NCBI GenBank assembly: GCA_964553925.1
Contig: CAZKNR010000264.1
Span: 62,001 to 126,000, forward strand
Direction of reading: 5' to 3'
Source of the DNA: DAISKN01 sp964553925
GTDB taxonomy: Bacteria > Acidobacteriota > Vicinamibacteria > Marinacidobacterales > SMYC01
DNA: 64,000 bases
Below are positions 57,132 to 64,000 of this stretch, one piece after another. The notes beneath the pieces were generated by a model that made no database searches, was not told the DNA's origin, and saw only the letters and a program-made list of their open reading frames with translations. Every line of letters begins with the position of its first letter. Position 1 is the first letter of the stretch. Position numbers and translations under genes: made by a program.

Positions 57132-58613
57132 GTGATTCGGGCCGAACTTTCGAGACTCGCTCATCATTCCGCCATCTACGGCGCCGCGGACGTTGTTCCC
57201 TACCTCGTCAACTTCCTCCTTCTCCCGATCTTCACGGCTTACCTCTCTCGAGAGGACTACGGCGCCCTCGGGATCCTCCTCCTCTTCGGAGTCCTCACGA
57301 AGATTTTCTTCCGGATGGGGCTCGACTCGGGGTTTTTCCGCATCTACTACGAGCTGACGTCCGAGCGCGATCGCAAGATCCTCGCTACGACGCTCGTCGT
57401 GACCGCTCTCTCCATCAGCACCGCGCTCTTCGGCGCCTGCGGCCTCCTCGCCGCGCCTTTGGGACGGCTCCTCCTCGGTGACGAAATCGGCGCATCCCAG
57501 GTCACGACCTGGATCCTCCTGGTCGCCTTCGACACGTTCTTGAACACCTTCGCCTTCGTCCCCATGAACCTCTTCCGGATTCAGGGACGTCCAAAAGCGT
57601 TCGGCGTCATGAACCTCTTCCGGAGCTTCCTGAACGTCGGACTGAAGCTCGCGCTGGTCGTGAGCGGATTCGGTGTCTCGGGGGTTCTCCTGGCCGATGC
57701 CGCCGCATCCCTTCTTTTCGTGATGGCCCTTCTTCCGACGCTCCTCCGGAACCTGGCCCCGGGGTTCTCATGGCCGATGCTTTCCCGGTCCGCGGCGTTC
57801 GGTCTTCCGAAAGTCCCTCACGGGCTCGCGCATCAAGTCCTGAACCTCTCGGACCGGAAGCTCATCGAGATCTTCTCGACGCTCGCGGCGAGCGGGCTCT
57901 ACCACATCGGCTACGTCATGGGGACGGGCGTGAAGTTCTTCCTGTCCGCGTTCGAGCTCGCGTGGGGCCCTTTCGTCTACGCCCAGCTCGAGAAGCCGGA
58001 TGCCCCCCGGATCCTCGCGCGCATCGCCACCTATGCCTTCGCGGCGCTCTGCGGCTTTGGCCTCCTGAACGCCATCTTCGGCCGTGAGCTCCTGCACCTC
58101 ATGGCCGAGGCGAAATTCCATGCGGCCGATTCCGTCATCCCCATCGTGGTCCTCGCTTACGTCATGCAGGGCGTCTTCGCCCTGACGTCGATCGGGATCG
58201 GGATCAGCAAGAAGACCCGATACTTCCCGATGATTACCGTGGCGGCCGCGGCGCTGAACGTGCTCCTGAACCTCGTCTGGATTCCCCGGTTCGGAATTCT
58301 CGGAGCCGCCTGGTCCACCGTCGCCGGCTACGCCTTGATGGCGGGGCTAGGGTACTGGCTCGGGAACCGGCAGTACCCGATCCCCTTCGAGGGGCGGCGT
58401 CTGTCGAAGATCGTCCTCGCCGCGGCGATGGCGTTCACTCTCTCGACGCTCGCGCCTGGGAATGTTTGGGTCGTCCTTCCGATCAAGGCTTTGGCCTGCG
58501 CGATCTTCCCCGCCGCCCTCTGGGTTTTTGGCTTCTTTCGGGAGGACGAGATTCGCTGGCTCAGGTCGCTCGGAGCGCTTCCCGAACCGCTCGAAGAACC
58601 GGGTCCAAGGTGA
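57132..58613 (+). CDS. Oligosaccharide flippase (Wzx/MVF-MATE type)
   Basis: The 493-residue protein has about 12-14 transmembrane helices: HHSAIYGAADVVPYLVNFLLLPIFTAYLSREDYGALGILLLFGVLTKIFFRMGLDSGFFRIYYE, LGLPKVPHGLAHQVLNLSDRKLIEIFSTLAASGLYHIGYVMGTG, PMITVAAAALNVLLNLVWIPRFGILGAAWSTVAGYALMAGLGYWLG. The AALNVLLNLVWIPRFGILGAAWSTVAGY block is typical of polysaccharide flippases that move lipid-linked oligosaccharide across the inner membrane. It fits export of the glycan built by the surrounding genes. It is the only export-type transporter in the window. The 3' end overlaps the convergent GT9 gene by 53 bp. Confidence 0.88.
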   Translation: MIRAELSRLAHHSAIYGAADVVPYLVNFLLLPIFTAYLSREDYGALGILLLFGVLTKIFFRMGLDSGFFRIYYELTSERDRKILATTLVVTALSISTALFGACGLLAAPLGRLLLGDEIGASQVTTWILLVAFDTFLNTFAFVPMNLFRIQGRPKAFGVMNLFRSFLNVGLKLALVVSGFGVSGVLLADAAASLLFVMALLPTLLRNLAPGFSWPMLSRSAAFGLPKVPHGLAHQVLNLSDRKLIEIFSTLAASGLYHIGYVMGTGVKFFLSAFELAWGPFVYAQLEKPDAPRILARIATYAFAALCGFGLLNAIFGRELLHLMAEAKFHAADSVIPIVVLAYVMQGVFALTSIGIGISKKTRYFPMITVAAAALNVLLNLVWIPRFGILGAAWSTVAGYALMAGLGYWLGNRQYPIPFEGRRLSKIVLAAAMAFTLSTLAPGNVWVVLPIKALACAIFPAALWVFGFFREDEIRWLRSLGALPEPLEEPGPR

Positions 58614-59766
58614 CCGTCGAGAGACACTCGGGAGTCGGAACTTTCGCGCATTCGGCGGGTGGCCTTCGGATCATGTTGCAAGGCGAGCAATAGACGGAGC
58701 TTCGCACGACGAGGCGCAAGCCCAGGGAATCGTCCGGTCCGTAGCGGACGGGATCCGACGGGCCGAAGATGGCGACGTTCGGGGTCCCGACCGCGTGGGA
58801 AAGATGCATGGGACCGGTGTCCCCGGTCACGAAGGCGTCGAGCCGCTCGATGACCGCCGCAAACACGGGAAGGGAAAGCCCGATAAATTTTTTCGGGCGA
58901 ATGGCCGTCTTCTCGAAGATCCGCTCCACGAGCGAGCGGTCGGACTCCGAGCCGGTGAGGACGACGGTCGCGAGCTCCGAGAGCTTGTCGGCGAGTGCCG
59001 CGAACTTCTCGGGCTCCCACTCCTTGAGCGCGCGGCCCGCGCTCGGGTGGATCCCGACGATCGGCCGGTTCGAGGCATCGAGGAGAGGCGCTGCTTCGCG
59101 CCGATCCCCGTCGGTGACGAAGTTGTACGGCCGGATGGGACCCGATGGTGCGATCTCGGGGAAGAGCGCGCGCACGAGGTCCACGTTCTGGTCGTACCAG
59201 CTTCGTTTCTCGTCCCAACGCGCGCGGTGAGTGAGAAGGTAGTCTCCGCCGGTGTCCCCGTAGCCAGCGCGAAGCTTTGCCCCGGAAAGCGCCATCAAGA
59301 GGAGCACGCGCACGTCTCCCTGGAAATCGAGCGCGAGGTCGAACGGGTCCCGCCCGAGAGCGGCGCGGGCGGCTCCGAGGCTCGCTTTTTTTCCCCAGGC
59401 CGACCAGGGAGCGTCGACGACCCGTACGCGGTCGATGAACGGAAGCCTCCTTGCGACGGGCTCGTTCCAGCTCCCGACAGCAAGCTCGATCCGGGCTCCG
59501 GGAAGCGCTTTCCGAAGGAGCTCGAGCGCGGGGAGGGTGGTGATGAGATCCCCGAGGCGGTCGAGCCTCAGAGCGAGGACGCTCTCGACGGTCCGAACCC
59601 GGGGGAGACGGCGCTTGGGCCTCAATCCGGAGAGCAAGGAAACGCCGCGCAGGAGCGTATCGGCTCCCGCGAGGAGAGCTCTCTCCCTCGGATCGTAGAT
59701 CCGCGGTCCGCCGTGGGCGAGCCTATGGGCGGCGAGCTTCCGCGACGGAGCGAAGAACAGATTCAA
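58561..59766 (-). CDS. GT9 family glycosyltransferase (heptosyltransferase-like)
   Basis: The 401-residue protein has the GT9 signatures: VLALRLDRLGDLITTLPALELLRKALPGARIELAVGSW (N-terminal), FDLALDFQGDVRVLLLMALSGAKLRAGYG, PIVGIHPSAGRALKEWEPEKFAALADKLSELATVVLTGSESDRSLVERIFEKT, LSLPVFAAVIERLDAFVTGDTGPMHLSHAVGTPNVAIFGPSDP. GT9 enzymes include the LPS heptosyltransferases WaaC and WaaF and act on lipid A core. Activity on a heptose here is an inference. TTG start at 59766, overlapping the upstream GT4 gene by 44 bp. Same transcript as that gene. Confidence 0.87.
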   Translation of the reverse strand: MNLFFAPSRKLAAHRLAHGGPRIYDPRERALLAGADTLLRGVSLLSGLRPKRRLPRVRTVESVLALRLDRLGDLITTLPALELLRKALPGARIELAVGSWNEPVARRLPFIDRVRVVDAPWSAWGKKASLGAARAALGRDPFDLALDFQGDVRVLLLMALSGAKLRAGYGDTGGDYLLTHRARWDEKRSWYDQNVDLVRALFPEIAPSGPIRPYNFVTDGDRREAAPLLDASNRPIVGIHPSAGRALKEWEPEKFAALADKLSELATVVLTGSESDRSLVERIFEKTAIRPKKFIGLSLPVFAAVIERLDAFVTGDTGPMHLSHAVGTPNVAIFGPSDPVRYGPDDSLGLRLVVRSSVYCSPCNMIRRPPAECAKVPTPECLSTVTLDPVLRAVREALRAT

Positions 59767-60955
59767 ATTTCTCTCCCGCGTTCTTCCAGCTCAGATCCTC
59801 CTCGACGCGCTTTCGGGCCGCTCGACCGAGCCGCGTGCGGAGCTCTTCCGACCGCATGAGCTCCTCGACGGCGCCGGCGATCGAAGCCGCGTCCTTCTCG
59901 GGCACGAGCAGACCCTCCTTGCCCGCGCGAAGGGCCTCCGGAATCCCGGCGACGTCCGTGGCCACGATCGCTTTCGCGGACGCCATCGCCTCGAGGAGAA
60001 CGTTCGGAAGCCCATCCACGTTGCCGGCGGCGTCCTTCACCGAAGGCACGACGACCGCGTCGGCCATGGCGAAGTAACGGGGCAACGCCCCTCGAGCGAT
60101 ATTTCCCACGAGCCGCAGAGAGACGCCGGCGCCTTTAGCCCGGTCCCGGAGCTCCTCTTCGAGATCCCCCTTGCCGACGATGACGAGCTCGACCGTCCGT
60201 CCCCGCCGCGAGAGCTCACCCGCCGCCTCCAGCAGATACTCGAAGCCCTTCTTGTGTACCAGGCGCCCGGCGGCGAAGAGAACGAAGGCGTTCCGCGAGA
60301 TCGAGAGCTCGCCCCGCAGATCGCCAGCACCCGCCGGATCCGGCCGGAACACATCGCTCGCGACTCCATAGGGGATGACCTCGGGAGCCGAGCGAGCTCC
60401 GAGACGAAGGCTTCTCTCGGACAGGTCGCGGCTGCAGGCGGTGACCTTGGCCGCGGTCCGAAACGCCTTCCTCGCGCCGAGGCGCGCGGCTCCGTTTTTC
60501 TCCGAAAGGAAAACGTCGGATCCGTGAAGGCTCACGACGAGGGGCGGCCCGCTCGCCCACGGGGTCTCGAGGGCGAGCGCGGCCATCGCCCCGCTCGGGA
60601 CGACCCAGTGGGCGTGCACCACATCGTACTGCTGTCCTCGGAGCTCCTTTCCGAGCGAGCGCAGCCCGGAGAGGACGGCGAGCGGGAGCATGGCGTACGC
60701 CGCGCCGCGGAGGGCGACGTCTGCCCGCAGCGCCTCGGCATAGCCGAAGACTTCGAGCGCGGCTGAGGGCGCGTAGCGATAGGGACGGAATCGAACTCCT
60801 TCGATGGGCGCCGGTCTCAGATCGGACCGCGCCGGGAGCACCACCGTCAGCTGGTGTCCACGGGAGGCGAGCTCGCGGGTGATCGATTCGATGAACGGCG
60901 CCGTCGTATCGCCTTCGAACTTGGGAAAGGAGGTCGTGACGGTGAGGATTCTCAC
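59723..60955 (-). CDS. GT4 family glycosyltransferase
   Basis: The 410-residue GT-B protein shows RILTVTTSFPKFEGDTTAPFIESITRELASRGHQLTVVLPARSD, QQYDVVHAHWVVPSG, VVSLHGSDVFLSEKN, ACSRDLSERSLRLGARSAPEVIPYGVASDVFRP, VLFAAGRLVHKKGFEYLLEAAGEL, YFAMADAVVVPSVKDAAGNVDGLPNVLLEAMASAKAIVATDVAGIPEAL. These match the GT4 family well. The start is GTG at 60955. A TATAAT box on this strand at 60970-60975 lies 15 bp upstream. The donor is not known. First gene of a two-gene unit with the GT9 gene. Confidence 0.88.
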   Translation of the reverse strand: MRILTVTTSFPKFEGDTTAPFIESITRELASRGHQLTVVLPARSDLRPAPIEGVRFRPYRYAPSAALEVFGYAEALRADVALRGAAYAMLPLAVLSGLRSLGKELRGQQYDVVHAHWVVPSGAMAALALETPWASGPPLVVSLHGSDVFLSEKNGAARLGARKAFRTAAKVTACSRDLSERSLRLGARSAPEVIPYGVASDVFRPDPAGAGDLRGELSISRNAFVLFAAGRLVHKKGFEYLLEAAGELSRRGRTVELVIVGKGDLEEELRDRAKGAGVSLRLVGNIARGALPRYFAMADAVVVPSVKDAAGNVDGLPNVLLEAMASAKAIVATDVAGIPEALRAGKEGLLVPEKDAASIAGAVEELMRSEELRTRLGRAARKRVEEDLSWKNAGEKFESVLRSVAEARRP

Positions 60956-60969
60956 GGTTGGGACTCGGG

Positions 60970-60975
60970 ATTATA
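60970..60975 (-). promoter_or_regulatory. -10 element upstream of the GT4 gene
   Basis: TATAAT on the minus strand sits 15 bp before the GTG at 60955. No clear -35 box. The divergent clpC promoter lies in the same 110-bp gap. Confidence 0.4.
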
Positions 60976-61036
60976 CACCGGGGGTTTCGGCGCGGGGCCG
61001 AGACTTCATGTGCTATTCTTCCCCCGGAGCGCCCCC

Positions 61037-61069
61037 ATGCACTCCTTGACGATGCAGGGATCCGCATGA
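61037..61069 (+). CDS. Possible 10-residue leader peptide coupled to clpC
   Basis: ATG at 61037 encodes MHSLTMQGSA and stops at TGA 61067-61069, which overlaps the clpC start as ATGA. A TATTCT -10-like box at 61014-61019 would place the transcript start just upstream. A frame this short occurs by chance easily. Confidence 0.2.
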   Translation: MHSLTMQGSA

Positions 61070-63579
61070 ACAACGTTCTTTTTCGCCACTGCACCGAGCG
61101 CGTCATCGAGGCGGTCAACATCGGCTCGATGGAGCTCGTGAACCTCCGCCAGAACGAGCTCACTCCGGAGTTCGTCCTTCTGGGTCTCTTCGAACAGGAC
61201 GGCTCCGAGACCCTCCGCCTCGTCGAAGACCTGGGCCTGGCGCCGGCACAGACCAAAAAATCGATCGTCGACCTCATCCTCGCGGCGCAGCGGAACAAGC
61301 TCAAGCTCCGGCGCGAAGGCTCGCTCCAGATCCTGGTCTCGCCCCAGACCGCGGAAGTCCTGCGCATGGCCAAGGAGGAAGCGGACCAGATGGGCGACCG
61401 CTTCGTCGGCGTCGGCGCCATGTTCTTGGCTCTGCACCGGGAGCCCGCGGGACTCTCCGCTCGGATTCTCCGGGACCTCGGCTTCCGCTACGAGCGGACG
61501 AAGGACTCGTACGTGCGGCAGAGGGGAACCCGCACCGTCGACGACAAACGCGGCGACACGAAATTCGAAACCCTCACGAAGTACACATCCGACCTGACGG
61601 AGATGGCCAGGAAAGGTGCCCTCGACCCGGTGGTGGGCCGCGAGGAAGAGATTCGGCGGCTCATCCAGATCCTGCTCCGCCGCAAGAAGAACAACCCGGT
61701 GCTCATCGGCGAGCCGGGGGTTGGGAAGACGGTGATTGTGGAAGGCCTCGCCCAAAGAATCGCGAGCGCCGAGGTCCCCGACACGCTGATGGGGAAACGG
61801 ATCCTCATGCTCGAGATGAGCGAAGTGGTGTCGGGCTCGAAGTTCCGCGGCGAGTTCGAGGAGCGTCTAAAGACCATCAAGGAAGAGGTGCTCGCCGCCT
61901 CTGGCCAGGTCATCCTCTTCATCGACGACATCCATACCGTCGTGGGCGCGGGAAACGTCGAGGGCGGCCTCGACGCCTCGAACATGCTTAAGGGGGCGCT
62001 CGCCCGGGGGCAGCTTCGCTGCATCGGCGCCTCCACCCTCGAGGAGTACAAGAAGCACATCGAAAAGGACAAGGCCCTCGAGCGCCGCTTCCAGAGCATC
62101 TTGATCAAAGAGCCGTCTGTGCCGGAGACGCTTCGGATCCTCAAGGGGCTCCAGCGCAACTACGAGCTTCACCACAACGTGGTCTTCAGCGACGACGCTG
62201 TCGATGCCGCGGCGAAGCTCGCGGACCGCTACATCGCCGACCGCTTCCTTCCCGACAAGGCGCTGGACCTCCTGGACGAAGCGGGGGCGCGCAAGCACCT
62301 CGAGCTCGTCTACGCGCCGCCGGAGATCCGCCGGGTGAAACGCGACCGCGACAAGCTCCTCTCCCAGCAGCGGGAGGCCTACCAGGCCCAGGACTACGAG
62401 CGCGCGGCCCTCTGCCAGCAGGACCTGATGAGGCTCGAGTCCGACCTCACGACGATGATGGAGGAGTGGCGAGAGAGCCGGCGGCCCGAAGACTCGGCCG
62501 TCGGAACCGAGGACATTGCCCGCGTGGTCCAGGGGTGGGCCGGCATCCCCGTGACCCGGATGCTGGAGTCCGAGGCCCATAAGCTCAACCGGATGGAGGA
62601 GAACATCCATCAGCGAATCGTGGGTCAGGAGAACGCGGTGCACGCCGTTTCCGACGCCATCCGGAGGAACCGCGCCGGGCTCAAAGGCCGAAAGCGCCCC
62701 GTCGGCTCGTTCATCTTCCTGGGGCCGACGGGTGTCGGGAAGACCGAGCTCGCCAAGGCGCTCGCGGAGTTCCTGCTCGATGATGAGGAGCGCCTCATCC
62801 GCCTCGACATGAGCGAGTACATGGAGCGGCACTCGGTCTCGAAAATGATCGGATCGCCGCCCGGGTACATCGGGTACGGCGAGGGAGGACAGCTCACCGA
62901 GAAGGTCCGCCGAAATCCCTACAGCGTGCTGCTGCTGGACGAGATCGAGAAGGCCCATCCCGACGTCTACCACATGTTGCTCCAGATTTTGGAAGACGGG
63001 AGGCTCACCGACGCCCAGGGCCGGACGGTTTCCTTCGTCAACACCATCATCGTCGCGACCTCGAACATCGGAAGCGAGGACATCACGAGGGAGTACGGGA
63101 GCATCGGCTTCGCCACCCCCGTCTCCACGCGGAGGTACGAGGAGATCAAGGACCGGGTGATGCGGGCGGTGAAGAAAGTCTTCAAGCCCGAGCTCGTGAA
63201 CCGCATCGACGACCTCATCGTGTTCCACCAGCTCGAGAAGCATCACATCCGGGCCATCGTGGATCTGGTCCTCGAGGATCTCGGCAAGCGCCTCGCGGAG
63301 CAGGATCTCGGAATCCAGGTGACTGACGCGGTGAAGCAAAAGCTCGCCGACGACGGCTACGATCCCATCTACGGCGCGCGTCCGCTCCGGCGCCAGGTCG
63401 AATCCCAGATCGAGAACGTGCTCGCCCACCAGCTCATCGCCGGCACGATCAAGAAAGGAGACCGGGTTCTGGTCTCGCTCCAGGATGGGAACGTCGTCTC
63501 CACCCGCATCCCCCGGGAACAGGCCATGGCTTCACAGCCGGTCCCGGCACCCGGCGCTCGCGGAGCCCGGCGTAGCTAG
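61066..63579 (+). CDS. clpC: ClpC-type AAA+ unfoldase
   Basis: The 837-residue two-ring Clp ATPase would unfold proteins for ClpP. It has Clp N repeats (FRHCTERVIEAVNIGSMELVNLRQNELTPEFVLLGLF), D1 Walker A GEPGVGKT (215-222), a D1 Walker B ending DD (Asp287-Asp288 in ILFIDDIH, usually DE), a UVR-like middle segment (RDKLLSQQREAYQAQDYERAALCQQDLMRLES), D2 Walker A GPTGVGKT (553-560), D2 Walker B LLLDEIEKAH, and an IGF tripeptide at the position of the ClpP-binding loop (GSIGFATP). The start MNNVLFRHCTER (ATG 61066) fits the domain border. The ClpP partner is not in the window. Confidence 0.93.
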   Translation: MNNVLFRHCTERVIEAVNIGSMELVNLRQNELTPEFVLLGLFEQDGSETLRLVEDLGLAPAQTKKSIVDLILAAQRNKLKLRREGSLQILVSPQTAEVLRMAKEEADQMGDRFVGVGAMFLALHREPAGLSARILRDLGFRYERTKDSYVRQRGTRTVDDKRGDTKFETLTKYTSDLTEMARKGALDPVVGREEEIRRLIQILLRRKKNNPVLIGEPGVGKTVIVEGLAQRIASAEVPDTLMGKRILMLEMSEVVSGSKFRGEFEERLKTIKEEVLAASGQVILFIDDIHTVVGAGNVEGGLDASNMLKGALARGQLRCIGASTLEEYKKHIEKDKALERRFQSILIKEPSVPETLRILKGLQRNYELHHNVVFSDDAVDAAAKLADRYIADRFLPDKALDLLDEAGARKHLELVYAPPEIRRVKRDRDKLLSQQREAYQAQDYERAALCQQDLMRLESDLTTMMEEWRESRRPEDSAVGTEDIARVVQGWAGIPVTRMLESEAHKLNRMEENIHQRIVGQENAVHAVSDAIRRNRAGLKGRKRPVGSFIFLGPTGVGKTELAKALAEFLLDDEERLIRLDMSEYMERHSVSKMIGSPPGYIGYGEGGQLTEKVRRNPYSVLLLDEIEKAHPDVYHMLLQILEDGRLTDAQGRTVSFVNTIIVATSNIGSEDITREYGSIGFATPVSTRRYEEIKDRVMRAVKKVFKPELVNRIDDLIVFHQLEKHHIRAIVDLVLEDLGKRLAEQDLGIQVTDAVKQKLADDGYDPIYGARPLRRQVESQIENVLAHQLIAGTIKKGDRVLVSLQDGNVVSTRIPREQAMASQPVPAPGARGARRS

Positions 63580-63580
63580 A

Positions 63581-64000
63581 GTGGGTTCTCGTCTCGGCGC
63601 CGGCAGCCTCCTGGCGCTTTCCTTTGCATGTACGACGCCCCCCGAAGCGATTCCGCCGAAGCCCAACGTCCTCCTCATCACCATCGAGACCCTTCGCGCG
63701 GATCACGTGGGAAGCTACGGGTACGGCCGCGCCACGACGCCGAACCTCGACCGCCTCGCGCGGCAAGGGGCTTCGTTCGAGAACGCCGTTGCCCAGGCGC
63801 CCTTCACGCTGCCCTCGATCGCATCGCTGATGACCGGCATGACTCCGCCCAACCACGGTGTCCGCAACCACCCCGCGGTACTGGCGGATTCGATCGAGAC
63901 GCTGGCCGAGCGTTTCCAGAAGGCGGGCTATCAGACGGCGGCGATGACCCGTCATACGTGGCTTCGCAGCAAGTCGGGCCTGGACCAGGGTTTCGGCGAA
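63581..64000 (+). CDS. Sulfatase-like lipoprotein, N-terminal part (cut by window end)
   Basis: The GTG at 63581, 1 bp after the clpC stop, starts a lipoprotein-like signal (LGAGSLLALSFAC, lipobox LSFAC). A sulfatase/phosphodiesterase-type core follows: PNVLLITIETLRADHVGSYGYGRATTPNLDRLARQGASFENAVAQAPFTLPSIASLMTGMTPPNHGVRNHP. LLITIETLRADH carries the first metal-binding acidic residues. At the formylglycine position of true sulfatases (C/S-x-P-S) a Thr stands in TLPS, so it may be a phosphoesterase-like homologue. It continues past the window end. A membrane-anchored exported hydrolase is likely. Confidence 0.8.
   Translation, partial: MGSRLGAGSLLALSFACTTPPEAIPPKPNVLLITIETLRADHVGSYGYGRATTPNLDRLARQGASFENAVAQAPFTLPSIASLMTGMTPPNHGVRNHPAVLADSIETLAERFQKAGYQTAAMTRHTWLRSKSGLDQGFGE

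Noticed and set aside
1..64000. CRISPR arrays, phage genes or a tRNA-linked integrase that could explain the islands.
   Set aside because: I saw no regularly spaced short repeats, cas-like genes, phage structural genes or tyrosine or serine recombinase motifs. Both tRNA genes are far from either island.

Overview
The window is about 63-65% G+C by eye. It has closely packed genes, both tRNAs encode their CCA end, and several genes appear to be transcribed without a leader. The gene content (a DUF4397 lipoprotein, a membrane/spermidine-synthase/TPR fusion, a decayed MacB/FtsX-type permease, several glycosylation clusters, a giant RHS/YD-repeat protein) suggests a Gram-negative-type member of Acidobacteriota or a related phylum. 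No single marker proves this.

Layout. 1-11.5 kb holds housekeeping and metabolic genes: the end of a radical SAM enzyme, a DUF4397 lipoprotein, tRNA-Arg(ACG), a DUF6265 protein, an AraC regulator coupled to an isoaspartyl peptidase, tRNA-Glu(CTC), a 963-residue protein of unknown function, a spermidine-synthase-like membrane fusion, and VOC, GrpB and exported truncated-haemoglobin genes. 11.5-21.4 kb is a minus-strand surface-glycan operon (GNAT, polysaccharide deacetylase, four GT4 glycosyltransferases, two methyltransferases, a GT-C-like membrane protein). 21.4-23.3 kb holds PspC, a small membrane protein, a rhomboid protease and MutT. 41.5-56 kb is a second minus-strand surface-sugar operon with two NeuB-type synthases, an SpsF-type cytidylyltransferase, a NeuA-PseG-like fusion, an SDR epimerase and two GT-C-like proteins, ending in alr. 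56-61 kb holds a TIM-barrel protein, a flippase, and GT9 and GT4 genes. 61-64 kb has a ClpC-type ATPase and the start of a sulfatase-like lipoprotein.

The most interesting feature is that the second operon has been interrupted twice by toxin-bearing DNA, each time between duplicated pieces of the operon itself. Island 1 (about 23.85-40.36 kb) carries a 4,778-residue RHS toxin with a Hint domain, a probable immunity gene, an IS630 transposase remnant and an S41 protease. It lies between two copies of the 3' half of alr (585 bp, 20 mismatches). Island 2 (about 50.75-53.94 kb) carries hipBA and a DUF433/DUF5615 pair whose toxin gene is frameshifted. It lies between two copies of the junction of two adjacent operon genes. 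No integrase is visible in either island. A Campbell-type (single-crossover) integration or another duplicative insertion would explain both.

The surface-sugar genes probably make, activate and transfer a nonulosonic-acid-like sugar. The aminotransferase and acetyltransferase steps such a pathway usually needs are not in the window.
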